Source of the DNA: Candidatus Woesearchaeota archaeon
GTDB lineage: Archaea; Nanobdellota; Nanobdellia; Woesearchaeales; UBA10216
Length of the DNA: 42,383 nt
Direction: 5' to 3'
Assembly: GCA_018303115.1 (NCBI GenBank)
Contig: JAGVYT010000036.1
Span: 1-42,383, forward strand
Shown here piece by piece: positions 1 through 8,707 of this stretch (within the stretch, counting starts at the first letter, position 1; each line of letters starts with the position of its first letter). The notes under the pieces were generated by a model that was given only the letters and a program-made list of their open reading frames with translations, had not been told where the DNA came from and did no database searches. Position numbers and translations under genes: made by a program.

Positions 1-2
1 AC

Positions 3-1253
3 CGAACTGCCGAGCCAGGGCTCATCTTCTGGAGCACAATGACAAAATACTCGCCGTCAAACTACGTCGGCAAGCCGATTTTAAGCACGAATCCGTGCGG
101 GGAAGTGCCTCTTGAGGACGGCGGGGCATGCAACCTTGCATCCATAAACCTTTCACGGTTTGTTATAGACGGCTATACAAAAAACGCAAAGATTGACTGG
201 AATGCGCTTAGGGAAGACACATCACTGGTTATAAGATTCCTTGACAGCGTTGTCATATGGAACGAGCTTCTTAACCCGCTTGAGAAGCAAAGAAAAGCTG
301 CAATGGAGAGCCGGCGCCTTGGATTGGGCGTCATGGGCATAGCTGATATGCTAAACCAGCTCGGGTTTGGTTATGACAGCAACGAAGGCGCTGAGATTCT
401 TGAGGAAGTCGCAAGAATGCTCGCCAACACCGCTTACATAGCATCTGCCGATATTGCCGATGAAAAAGGCCAGTCCAACATATTTGACTACGAATCATAC
501 AGCAAGGGGGCGTTCTTCCGTGAAGCCCTTGATGCAGAAACAAAGGCTATAATCAGAAGCAAGGGATTAAGGAATATAGCGATACTGTCCATTGCACCAA
601 CAGGAACAATTTCCAGCATAGTCTTAGGTTATAGCATTGGAGAGAAGAACTTTATAGGAGTCAGCGGGGGAATAGAACCGATATTTGCACTTTATTATAC
701 AAGACGCTCTGAATCCTTTAACAACAAAATATTCAGGGTGTTCCATTCAACAGTCAATGCATACTTAACACAAACAGGGCTGATTGAGAAAGCGCAAAAA
801 TGCACAACAGATGCAGAGCTTGAAGAGTTCATTCCAAAGCATTTCTTCAGGACAGCACATTTCATAGACCCTGTAAAGCGTGTCAAAATACAGGGGCTAT
901 GGCAAAAATACATAGACCACAGTATTTCATCAACAATAAACCTTCCGGAAGACATACACCCCGAAGTAATATCAAACATATACCTTAACGCCTGGAAAAA
1001 TGGCATTAAGGGGGTGACAATATACCGTGCCGGCTCGCGTTACCCGATTCTCAGCTCTGAAACCGAAAAAAGCGAGTTCCAGAAATATAAAGATAAACTA
1101 TTTGAAACTGAAATTAACGGGAAAAAAGTCCAGGTCAGGGGCGGTGACGTCATAACGCTTCCTGACGGAAAGCTTACAACAGTTTATCATGCAATGAAAG
1201 ACAAGGAGATAGTTGTGAAAATTGAAAAACTGCCTAAGGCAGTTGCAGAATAG
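3..1253 (+). CDS. nrdJ: Class II (adenosylcobalamin-dependent) ribonucleoside-diphosphate reductase, C-terminal part; 5' end lies outside the window
   Basis: Frame is open from the window start (RTAEPGLIFWSTMTKYSPSNYVGKPILSTNPCGEVPL..CNLASINLS); NPCGE, APTGTIS and GGIEP motifs typical of RNR. Confidence 0.93.
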   Translation, partial: RTAEPGLIFWSTMTKYSPSNYVGKPILSTNPCGEVPLEDGGACNLASINLSRFVIDGYTKNAKIDWNALREDTSLVIRFLDSVVIWNELLNPLEKQRKAAMESRRLGLGVMGIADMLNQLGFGYDSNEGAEILEEVARMLANTAYIASADIADEKGQSNIFDYESYSKGAFFREALDAETKAIIRSKGLRNIAILSIAPTGTISSIVLGYSIGEKNFIGVSGGIEPIFALYYTRRSESFNNKIFRVFHSTVNAYLTQTGLIEKAQKCTTDAELEEFIPKHFFRTAHFIDPVKRVKIQGLWQKYIDHSISSTINLPEDIHPEVISNIYLNAWKNGIKGVTIYRAGSRYPILSSETEKSEFQKYKDKLFETEINGKKVQVRGGDVITLPDGKLTTVYHAMKDKEIVVKIEKLPKAVAE

Positions 1254-1264
1254 AGGTGTATGGA

Positions 1265-1399
1265 ATGGGCAAAAGCATTGAAGCAAATGGGGCGCAACTA
1301 GTGCAGTGCCCTTCATGCAGCCAGAACACGCTAAAGATGGATAACGGATGCCATTCCTGCCTCAACGAAGAGTGCGGCTTTAGCAAATGCGACGTGTAA
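1265..1399 (+). CDS. 44-aa Cys-rich zinc-ribbon protein resembling the detached C-terminal tail of class II RNR
   Basis: MGKSIEANGAQLVQCPSCSQNTLKMDNGCHSCLNEECGFSKCDV; GAGGTG Shine-Dalgarno-like motif at 1253-1258, 6 nt before the ATG; CxxC..GCxxC..CGFSKC pattern as in NrdJ C-termini. Confidence 0.75.
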   Translation: MGKSIEANGAQLVQCPSCSQNTLKMDNGCHSCLNEECGFSKCDV

Positions 1400-1400
1400 A

Positions 1401-1934
1401 ATGAAGTGCTACACCAGAAATGGGGATACGGGAGAGACATACGTTTTTGGAGGTAGCATAGAAAAGCACAGCGAAAGAATAGACGCCATAGGAAGCGTTG
1501 ATGAATTAAACTCTTTTTTGGGGGCATCTGCCGCGTTTTCATCTGACGAGGACGTTAAAAGAATAATTCATGAAATTGAGAACGACCTTTTCAGCATTGG
1601 GGCTGAGCTTGCAACAGTAACTGACAGGGGGGAGATAAAAATTACCGCAAGGCATGTTGAGCGCATTGAAGCGCTTATTGACAAGCTTGACGAACAGCTT
1701 CCAAAACAAACCAAGTTCATAGTTCCTTCAGGAACAAAAGCTGCAATGCTGATTAATGTTGCGAGGACAGTATCAAGGCGCGCAGAAAGGGCGCTTGTAA
1801 GGCTTGACCGCTCTGAAAAGATAAACCAGGAGCTGCTGAAATACGCAAACAGGCTGTCATCGCTGCTTCACGTGCTGTCGAGGTTTGAAAACAAGAGGAG
1901 CAATGTTATAGAAAAAAATCCGGTATACAGCTAA
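1401..1934 (+). CDS. ATP:cob(I)alamin adenosyltransferase, PduO type
   Basis: MKCYTRNGDTGETYVFGG..RIDAIGSVDELNSFLG, ..RRAERALVRL; PduO-type signature. Confidence 0.92.
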   Translation: MKCYTRNGDTGETYVFGGSIEKHSERIDAIGSVDELNSFLGASAAFSSDEDVKRIIHEIENDLFSIGAELATVTDRGEIKITARHVERIEALIDKLDEQLPKQTKFIVPSGTKAAMLINVARTVSRRAERALVRLDRSEKINQELLKYANRLSSLLHVLSRFENKRSNVIEKNPVYS

Positions 1935-1935
1935 A

Positions 1936-2388
1936 ATGAAATGCGCATACTGCGAATCCAGGGGAACAAAAGTGCTTGACAAGCGCGAGCCTCATGATGC
2001 GTCTGTAACCAGGCGCAGGAGGGAATGCTTAAGGTGCAAGAAGCGCTTCACAACTTATGAAAGGGCTGAAGAGTTTGAGCTTGCTGTTGTAAAAAAAGAC
2101 GGCAGGCGGGAGCAGTTCAACAGGGAAAAACTAAAAACAGGCATAATGAAGGCGTGCGAGAAGCGCCCCATATCCGTTGAGCAGGTTGATGCCGTAGTTG
2201 ACGAGATTGAATCAGAGCTGAGAAGGCTTGACAGCCAGGAGGTAAAAAGCAAATACATAGGAGAGCTTGTAATGAAAAAGCTGAGAAAGCTTGACAAGAT
2301 AGCATACATAAGATTTGCCGCTGTTTACAGGGAAATGGAAGACTTGGAAGACTTTGAAAAGGAGATAAAGAAATTGGTCAAGAGGTAA
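1936..2388 (+). CDS. nrdR: Transcriptional repressor NrdR
   Basis: MKCAYCESRGTKVLDKREP..RRRRECLRCKKRFTTYER zinc ribbon plus ATP-cone. Confidence 0.95.
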   Translation: MKCAYCESRGTKVLDKREPHDASVTRRRRECLRCKKRFTTYERAEEFELAVVKKDGRREQFNREKLKTGIMKACEKRPISVEQVDAVVDEIESELRRLDSQEVKSKYIGELVMKKLRKLDKIAYIRFAAVYREMEDLEDFEKEIKKLVKR

Positions 2389-2392
2389 TTCT

Positions 2393-2506
2393 TTGGTAGA
2401 AGTAAGTGTAGCAGCAGCTTGGGCTGCTGTAACAGCAGCTGCTTTAATTACGACACTAATTGTAGTATTTGGAGCAGTGCTGCCTATTTTCTTTAGCAAA
2501 CTTTAA
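2393..2506 (+). CDS. Single-transmembrane microprotein (37 aa), TTG start
   Basis: (M)VEVSVAAAWAAVTAAALITTLIVVFGAVLPIFFSKL; GAGGTAA Shine-Dalgarno-like motif at the end of nrdR; fills the nrdR-dut gap. Confidence 0.5.
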   Translation: MVEVSVAAAWAAVTAAALITTLIVVFGAVLPIFFSKL

Positions 2507-2531
2507 AAACCGCCTTAAAATTCCTGCAGGC

Positions 2532-2957
2532 ATGAAGGTAAAGATAAAAAGGCTCGACAAAAGCTTACCGCTGCCTGTTTACAAGACTTCGGGGAGCGTC
2601 GGGTTTGACATTTCTGCAAGGGAGGACACGGTTATACCGCCCAAGAGCATTGCGCTCATCCCGGGAAATGTAATTGTTGAGACTCCTCCGGGATACATGC
2701 TTCTTGTTGCATTACGGAGCTCCACTCCAAAAAAGAAAGGGCTGCACAAGCCTCACGGAATCGGGGTTATTGACAACGACTACTGCGGAAATGAGGACGA
2801 GATAAAGGTGCAGGTGTTCAACAGCACAGACAGCGAAGTTAAAGTTGAAAAGGGGGAGAGAATTGCGCAAGGCATTTTTGTAAAGATAGACAAGTTCGAA
2901 TGGGAAGAAACTGATTCTATGGGCAAGTCCAGGGGAGGGTTCGGGAGCACCGGCTGA
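2532..2957 (+). CDS. dut: dUTP diphosphatase (dUTPase family)
   Basis: MKVKIKRLDKSLPLPVYKTSGSVGFDISA..RSS..GVIDNDYCG..ERIAQGIFV..SRGGFGSTG; all dUTPase motifs. The listed ORF start at 2469 is too early. Confidence 0.93.
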   Translation: MKVKIKRLDKSLPLPVYKTSGSVGFDISAREDTVIPPKSIALIPGNVIVETPPGYMLLVALRSSTPKKKGLHKPHGIGVIDNDYCGNEDEIKVQVFNSTDSEVKVEKGERIAQGIFVKIDKFEWEETDSMGKSRGGFGSTG

Positions 2958-2985
2958 GGACGTAAGAGGTAAATATTTCTGATAG

Positions 2986-3459
2986 CTATATCAGCAAATC
3001 AAGCGTTTGCGGATCGCTCAGAAAAGCTTCCCGTTTTAGGTCATCTATTATGAAGTATGTTTCCTGCTTTTTTACCTTGAATTTTACCTGCAAAATCTCA
3101 AGGAATTCCTCAAGCTCACGCATGTTCCTGAAAATCCCTTCTATGAGATAGTCATAGCCGTTGTTTATCTTATAAACCGAGTTTATGTTATGGTGCTTTA
3201 GAAGAAACTGCATCAAGTCCTGCTTGTGGTTTATGTTGGCCTGGATTACTACCTTCGCCCTTGCATTGAAACCAAGCTTTGCAAAATCAACGAGGCATGT
3301 GTGCTTTATTATGATGCCATCCTTGTTCCGCTTTATTTTTTCGTAAATAGTGGATATGGGAATTTGGCTTTTCTTTGACATTTCTGTCAAAGTCTTGCGG
3401 CAATTGTCGCGCAAATGCGTTATTACCACCAAATCTTTTCTGTCAGTCATATGCATCAC
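2986..3459 (-). CDS. Lrp/AsnC-family transcriptional regulator
   Basis: N-terminal HTH (LTEMSKKSQIPISTIYEKIKRNKDGIIIKHTCLVDFAKLGF) plus C-terminal RAM-like domain. Confidence 0.85.
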   Translation of the reverse strand: MMHMTDRKDLVVITHLRDNCRKTLTEMSKKSQIPISTIYEKIKRNKDGIIIKHTCLVDFAKLGFNARAKVVIQANINHKQDLMQFLLKHHNINSVYKINNGYDYLIEGIFRNMRELEEFLEILQVKFKVKKQETYFIIDDLKREAFLSDPQTLDLLI

Positions 3460-3596
3460 CTCAATTTGAAAACCTTATATTGTTGTTGAAAGCATATGGA
3501 GGCATAAGATATATAACTTTTCCTTAAGACTTATATATTACCTTATAATTATATAATACCGAAATATTTATATATCTATAAGGATTAGCTAAGCGT
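3460..3596. promoter_or_regulatory. AT-rich divergent promoter region with repeated CCTTATA / TATAAGG boxes
   Basis: TATA-like TTTATATAT about 25 nt before the ATG at 3597; CCTTATA at 3473 and 3541, CCTTAAG at 3522, inverted TATAAGG at 3577. Confidence 0.55.
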
Positions 3597-4520
3597 ATGA
3601 AACGTAAAGTCATACAGCTGGCGCATAAGACGCTGGTGGTTTCCCTGCCAAGCAAATGGGCCAGGGATTACGGCGTGAAGAAGGGAGCAGAGCTGGAAGT
3701 TGAGGAAAGGGGCCAGCAGATAGTTTTCTCAACCAGCAAAAGAACGGATTCTGAGGGCGTGCAGGTGGATTTTTCAGAACTCGACACAGAAGTTATAAGA
3801 AGGTGGGTCCTGGCAAGCTTACACAAATCAGGCTATGATGAGATTGAGATATTATACAAAGATTCCTCTCTAATCAACGTTATTCAGGAAACCATAAAGG
3901 AAATGCTTATCGGGTTTGCGGTAATTGAACAAAGCAAGAACCGGTGCGTTATCAGAATAGTCGCTGAAGAGCAGGAAAAGGAATTTGAAACAATACTCAG
4001 AAGGGCATTTCTTGTAACTAAAAACATGGGAGATGGCATTTACTCGTATATAGAAGAAGGCAAACTTGGAGCCCTTAACGAGCTCCTTGCCCTGGAAAAA
4101 ACAAACAACCAGCTCACAAACTTCTGCGAGAGAATCTTAAATAAAAAAGGCTACAAAAACGACAAAAAAACGTGCTTTATTTACGTTATTGTGTGGAACC
4201 TTGAGAAGATTTGCGACCATTACAAAGACATCTGCAAATTTCTAGCTTCAAGCCCGAAAGCAAAAGTAAGCAAGCCTGTGTTAGAGATGCTAAAAACAGC
4301 TAACGAATACTTCAACAGCTACTATGAGCTATTTTACAAGTTCGACATTAACAGGCTGACAGAGCTTAATAAAGAGAAAAACGCTTTCAGGGACAAAACT
4401 TCAAGCTTGTTAAGAAAAAGCGGTTATACTGATGCGGTTGTCCTGTGCTCGCTTAACGATTTTGTAACAAAGACTTCGGACTTTTCCGCATCGTTCATAG
4501 CGCTGAACATGCAAGACTAA
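3597..4520 (+). CDS. AbrB/SpoVT domain plus PhoU-like regulatory protein
   Basis: MKRKVIQLAHKTLVVSLPSKWARDYGVKKGAELEVEE (AbrB-like) followed by PhoU-like helical domain. Confidence 0.85.
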   Translation: MKRKVIQLAHKTLVVSLPSKWARDYGVKKGAELEVEERGQQIVFSTSKRTDSEGVQVDFSELDTEVIRRWVLASLHKSGYDEIEILYKDSSLINVIQETIKEMLIGFAVIEQSKNRCVIRIVAEEQEKEFETILRRAFLVTKNMGDGIYSYIEEGKLGALNELLALEKTNNQLTNFCERILNKKGYKNDKKTCFIYVIVWNLEKICDHYKDICKFLASSPKAKVSKPVLEMLKTANEYFNSYYELFYKFDINRLTELNKEKNAFRDKTSSLLRKSGYTDAVVLCSLNDFVTKTSDFSASFIALNMQD

Positions 4521-4714
4521 AACTTCTTAAATTCTGCGGCAATATCCAGCAAATCAACATGGCCGAGGAATGTTGCCCTACAGCAGTACCTTTCCAAGCC
4601 AAACTCGTCAAGAACTCTCTTGCGCTCCTCGCCTTTCTCTACCCGCTCTTTAAAGCCTTCCCATAGATGGGCTATTGGCTTACTGCAGCTCCAGCATCTT
4701 ATCGGAATAATCAT
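4517..4714 (-). CDS. rpoN: DNA-directed RNA polymerase subunit N (Rpb10)
   Basis: MIIPIRCWSCSKPIAHLWEGF..LDEFGLERYCCRATFLGHVDLLDIAAEF. Confidence 0.95.
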   Translation of the reverse strand: MIIPIRCWSCSKPIAHLWEGFKERVEKGEERKRVLDEFGLERYCCRATFLGHVDLLDIAAEFKKF

Positions 4715-4721
4715 TTTTTAG

Positions 4722-5123
4722 TCACCTATAAGATTTTTGTCTCTTCGCACGAGCCTTTCCGTGAGTGTTTGGCTTGCGAACCTCCCTTCTCCTGACATCA
4801 GCAACCATCAAATGCCTGTCATATTCCAAAAAAGTCTTTTCCAGCTTTTTGTCCTTGGTGAATCCTACCAAAGCACGGGCAATTGCAAGACGGGCAGCCT
4901 CTGCCTGGCTCATTACTCCGCCGCCGGAGATTTTTACTGTTATATCGGTTTTATCAGCATAGCCTTCTGCAAGCAGGAGGGGCTCCTGCATTTTAAGCTT
5001 TGCAATGTCCGGCTGGCAAAACTCAAGCAGCCTGCCGTTTATCTTAACAACGCCATTGCCTGGCTTGATAACAGCCCTTGCTACAGCCCGCTTTCTTTTT
5101 CCTGATGTGATGAAATATTTCAT
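4722..5123 (-). CDS. rps9: 30S ribosomal protein uS9
   Basis: MKYFITSGKRKRAVARAVIKPGNGVVKINGR..GGGVMSQAEAARLAIARAL..GKARAKRQKSYR; start refined from the longer ORF. Confidence 0.95.
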   Translation of the reverse strand: MKYFITSGKRKRAVARAVIKPGNGVVKINGRLLEFCQPDIAKLKMQEPLLLAEGYADKTDITVKISGGGVMSQAEAARLAIARALVGFTKDKKLEKTFLEYDRHLMVADVRRREVRKPNTHGKARAKRQKSYR

Positions 5124-5527
5124 TTGCCGCCTCCAAGATGCATGCAAAGCTCGCCCACGGTTATGAAACGCTTTGTAACCTTTTGGAGCTGTGCCTGTCT
5201 TAAAGTCTCTGCTTTTTCTAAATCGGCCGGAACCCCGATATAGCACTTAATCCTTGAAAAAGCCTGCTTTCCCTTGCTTTGACGTCTGGGAAGCATCCCC
5301 CTGATTGCCCTTCGCACGAAGAGGTCAGGCCTTCTCTGAATAAAGGGGCCCTTCTGGGGCTGACCAATGTCAAGTCTTTGAAGGTAGTGCTTCAGCGTGT
5401 TCTTTTTATCCCCTGTTATTATCGCCTTCTCGCAATTCACTATGCGCACATCTTCCCCCAGCAATGCCTGCTTGGCTGCAATTGCAGCCATTCTCCCCAA
5501 AACAAGGTTTTCAGCGTTTATTATCAT
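5120..5527 (-). CDS. rpl13: 50S ribosomal protein uL13
   Basis: MIINAENLVLGRMAAIAAKQALLGEDVRIVNCEKAIITGDK..IRGMLPRR. Confidence 0.95.
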   Translation of the reverse strand: MIINAENLVLGRMAAIAAKQALLGEDVRIVNCEKAIITGDKKNTLKHYLQRLDIGQPQKGPFIQRRPDLFVRRAIRGMLPRRQSKGKQAFSRIKCYIGVPADLEKAETLRQAQLQKVTKRFITVGELCMHLGGGK

Positions 5528-5528
5528 C

Positions 5529-5888
5529 TTAACCAAGCACCCTTATTCTCTTGCCTTTGACTTCTCCCTTAATCAGTTCTGATATCTGCATCGCTTTTGA
5601 TTTTGACTTTTGAATCTTGTCAAGCGCCTGCTGGGAAAATCTCCAGGCTGCAATGGTTACAGCGTGGTCCAGCTCGCCGGCTGCGAGCACTTTGCCTGGA
5701 ACGACTACTGTTTCACCGTCCTTTGTATACCTGTTTATCCTTGAAAGGTTGACTACGCGCCTCTGCCTTGAAGGCTTTTCCAAATCATTAGCAAGCCTGA
5801 GTAAAATTGGAGAGCTGTTTTTATTGCCTTTATCTTTCAAGTCCACTAAAAGAGCCTTCAATTGCTCGTTTGTCGGACCGGTTCTCAT
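5529..5888 (-). CDS. rpl18e: 50S ribosomal protein eL18 (L18e)
   Basis: MRTGPTNEQLKALLVDLKDKG..RRVVNLSRINRYTKDGETVVVPGKVLAAGELDHAVTIAAWRFS. Confidence 0.95.
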   Translation of the reverse strand: MRTGPTNEQLKALLVDLKDKGNKNSSPILLRLANDLEKPSRQRRVVNLSRINRYTKDGETVVVPGKVLAAGELDHAVTIAAWRFSQQALDKIQKSKSKAMQISELIKGEVKGKRIRVLG

Positions 5889-5898
5889 TTTTGTTATT

Positions 5899-6195
5899 TT
5901 AACTTTTTACTTGTCGAGTATGGGAATAATCATCACTAATAATACCAATACCATTTGACACGCCTATCTGGTAACGGGTATAAGCAGGAGGGAGTCCTTC
6001 AGGAACCGCCCCTTTTTTAGTTAACACCTGAAACCTGACAGCACTCATACTACCAACAGGCTGTATTTGGGCGGCTGTGAATCGAATGCCCAACTCATTT
6101 AAAGCAGCTGTTTCAGCAGCGACAGCTCCTTCCAAATCGCCCCTGTCTGCAATTACATCTTTTTGCGCGCATATTACTTCGTTGTTTGACGGCAT
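5899..6195 (-). CDS. Hypothetical 98-aa protein inserted in the r-protein operon
   Basis: Intact ORF between tRNA-Leu and L18e, same strand; AGGTAAAAA just before the ATG; no family recognised. Confidence 0.6.
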   Translation of the reverse strand: MPSNNEVICAQKDVIADRGDLEGAVAAETAALNELGIRFTAAQIQPVGSMSAVRFQVLTKKGAVPEGLPPAYTRYQIGVSNGIGIISDDYSHTRQVKS

Positions 6196-6217
6196 TTTTT
6201 ACCTCCATGTTGTTAAA

Positions 6218-6325
6218 TGCGGGGGACGTGATTCGAACACGCGCACCCACTAAGGGACTACCCTTTTGCCCATGGTTGCCCATGGCCTCAAGGTAGCGCA
6301 TTTGACCAGGCTCTGCCACCCCCGC
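6218..6325 (-). tRNA. tRNA-Leu(GAG) with a 22-nt intron at canonical position 37/38
   Basis: Reverse complement GCGGGGGTGGCAGAGCCTGGTCAAATGCGCTACCTTGAGG[CCATGGGCAACCATGGGCAAAA]GGGTAGTCCCTTAGTGGGTGCGCGTGTTCGAATCACGTCCCCCGCA: acceptor, D, anticodon (CUACC/GGUAG), type II variable and T arms all form. Confidence 0.93.
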
Positions 6326-6372
6326 ATGAATGAACATGATTAACCGAACTTGCAAGCAGCGGTAGCCCTGGT

Positions 6373-7158
6373 TTACTTCAGCAGCTTTTGAAACTCTATA
6401 AGCTGTGACTCGAATTCCTCAACTGCCTTCTCCATTATCTGTTTGCAGCTAAGCTGACCGAAAGACTCCAGATAAAATACAAAATCGTCTGTTGCTTCTA
6501 TGCTTGCCCCGCCATTTGAAACCTCTTCAACTACGCCTGCCAAATCATATTTCATCAACAGCGCTTCATTAGCAACAAGTTTTCCATGCCTGACTTCAAA
6601 AACGCCGGCAGGGCAAGCCTTCGCGACATCTTCCGGGTTTTTTACGTCACCGGCTTTAAAAACAGGCTTTTGCTTGTAGTAAATGTGGCCTGGCGCCCAT
6701 TTTTAATGCTGCTTCCCGGTTCCAAGAACAGCGGTAGCTTCCAGCTCAAGCTTCTGGCCCTTCAAAAGCTTGACTATCGGCATTCCAGGAAAAACAGGCT
6801 TGATTTCAGGGTCTTTTGACTTCAAATCAGAGGAGTAAACAGTAGCAGGCCCTTCCGCCTTCAGAGTCAGCTTTGCCTGGCAGCTTGCACACCCCTGCCC
6901 TTTGCACTTGCATTTTTCAGGAATGCTATAGCCCTGAAGGTCTGTTGTCAATGGGACTAAACCCAGCCTGTGCGCTATTATTTCATCGTAAAGTATTGAA
7001 CTGTTTTTCCTGAATTCGACATCCTCAATTGCCATTGTTGGAACATCCTGCAGCACACTCCTCCTGAGAGAATTGGCAGTTGCCGGATTCGCTCCTTTCA
7101 AAACAAATGAAAGCCTGTTGCCCTTGGCATCTGATTCAAAAACTTCGACAGCCATCAT
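6373..7158 (-). CDS. rpoD: DNA-directed RNA polymerase subunit D, interrupted by one in-frame TAA at 6703-6705
   Basis: N part ([40 protein letters not shown]) and C part ([67 protein letters not shown]..) read in the same frame. Confidence 0.92.
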
Positions 7159-7553
7159 ACTCTCCTACCCCGCTTTCCGCCTTTTTTTCTGCAACTGTCA
7201 TGAGGTATGGGGGTGACGTCTTCTATTATGCCAATTCTCAGCCCCATCCTTGACAAAGCGCGAACAGCTGCCTGCGCTCCAGGACCGGGGCTTGAAGGCC
7301 CGTTATGGCCGCCAGGAGCCCGTATCTTAACATGAATTCCTGTTATCTTCTTTTCCATAGCGCCTTCTGCAGCCTTTTTTGCTGCAGCCATAGCGGCTGT
7401 TGGAGAGCTTTCCATGCGGTCAGACTTAACAACCATGCCGCCGGTAGCTTTTGATATTGTTTCGCATCCTGTAATGTCCGTAATGTGAATTATAGTGTTA
7501 TTATAAGATGAGAAGATATGCGCAACCCCCCACTTAATATCATTCTTCTGCAT
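7155..7553 (-). CDS. rps11: 30S ribosomal protein uS11
   Basis: [75 protein letters not shown]. Confidence 0.96.
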   Translation of the reverse strand: MQKNDIKWGVAHIFSSYNNTIIHITDITGCETISKATGGMVVKSDRMESSPTAAMAAAKKAAEGAMEKKITGIHVKIRAPGGHNGPSSPGPGAQAAVRALSRMGLRIGIIEDVTPIPHDSCRKKGGKRGRRV

Positions 7554-8085
7554 CTGGAACCTCCTTAACCTCTTTAACAGCCCTTTCAGGGTGGTCTGGT
7601 TTTGAAAGAGTAGAGCCCTCAACAAAGACTACCTGCCCTTCAATGGAAGAGGGAACGATATAGGAAGGGGAGGTTATTACTTTATCGCCGACCTTTACAT
7701 GGCGGTGGGAGATGAACTGGCGGGACTGCCGGATTGAGCGGGAAAAATTTTTCTTGAATACAATAGTCTGAAGACGCCTGCTTAGGAAATCCTTGACAGT
7801 AAGCCCAAGGACTTCGTCTAGGGAAGCGTTTTTTCCTATGACGCCAAGCGAGCTTAATTTGTCAATAAGCTGCTTCTTCTCAGTTTCAGCCTGCCCCCCT
7901 CTCAAAGCAATAAGGCGTTTTGCCTGTGCCGTGAATTTTCTAAGCAAGGAAGCGGTTCTCCACAACTCACGCTTGTTTTTAAGACCGAATTCGTTCATTA
8001 CGGGCTTTTCCGAATCAAGCCTTTTGCGATCCCACGGCTTAAAAGGCCTTGAATACTTCTTTTTTGGCTGTTTTGGACTGCCCAT
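7540..8085 (-). CDS. rps4: 30S ribosomal protein uS4
   Basis: [79 protein letters not shown]. Confidence 0.96.
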   Translation of the reverse strand: MGSPKQPKKKYSRPFKPWDRKRLDSEKPVMNEFGLKNKRELWRTASLLRKFTAQAKRLIALRGGQAETEKKQLIDKLSSLGVIGKNASLDEVLGLTVKDFLSRRLQTIVFKKNFSRSIRQSRQFISHRHVKVGDKVITSPSYIVPSSIEGQVVFVEGSTLSKPDHPERAVKEVKEVPDAEE

Positions 8086-8090
8086 CTAAA

Positions 8091-8609
8091 TCACTTCTTC
8101 CCCTTGCCTTTATCCTTGACGTCTTTTGCATCCTTGGCATGAGCAGCTACAGCCTTTGACTTGACAACACCAAGCACCTTTCCTTTGTTCTTTCTGAAAT
8201 TAGACCTTGTTCGCTGGCCCCTGACAGGAGCGCCTGCCATGTGCCTAATGCCACGGTAGCTTCTGATTTTCTGCATCTGCCTTATGTCGTTCTCCTGGGC
8301 AAAAGACAGGTCTGTGGATACAAGGTGCTTTGAAGAATTGTCTTCAATGCTTCTGCGCCTGTTAAGAATCCATTCAGGCAATTTTGAGTGAGCGTTAACA
8401 ATTACGTCCTCAATTTTTTTCACTTCTTCATCATTAAGATTGCCGGTTTTCCTTCCCTTTTCAATACCGGCTACGCTGCACACAGCATTTGCAAACGCAA
8501 AACCAACCCCCCTTATCTTTTTTATACTGTCAACTACCTTCTTGTTGCCATCCAAATCAGTGTTGCTGATTCTTACAAGATACCTGAAATCCTCATTAGG
8601 CTTTTCCAT
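8091..8609 (-). CDS. rps13: 30S ribosomal protein uS13
   Basis: MEKPNEDFRYLVRISNTDLDGNKKVVDSIKKIRGVGFAFANAVC..YRGIRHMAGAPVRGQRTRSNFRK. Confidence 0.95.
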   Translation of the reverse strand: MEKPNEDFRYLVRISNTDLDGNKKVVDSIKKIRGVGFAFANAVCSVAGIEKGRKTGNLNDEEVKKIEDVIVNAHSKLPEWILNRRRSIEDNSSKHLVSTDLSFAQENDIRQMQKIRSYRGIRHMAGAPVRGQRTRSNFRKNKGKVLGVVKSKAVAAHAKDAKDVKDKGKGKK

Positions 8610-8707
8610 TGCAAAACCCCGAGATGTAGTTAGAACGCTTTCTAGCCCTAGAAGCGCCATACTGACTCGGGCAGTATAGACGGGGATTAAGTGGTTGTTT
8701 ATAAAGG

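Noticed and set aside
600-720. Extra residues (VLGYSIGEKNFIG) between APTGTIS and GGIEP in RNR, possible intein scar
   Set aside because: Too short and lacks splice motifs; may be a normal loop variant in archaeal NrdJ.
6113-6355. 80-aa ORF on the minus strand
   Set aside because: Overlaps tRNA-Leu entirely; translation looks like tRNA-derived sequence.
6703-6705. Stop-codon reassignment, Sec or Pyl at the rpoD TAA
   Set aside because: Sec/Pyl use TGA/TAG, and TAA ends many intact genes here.
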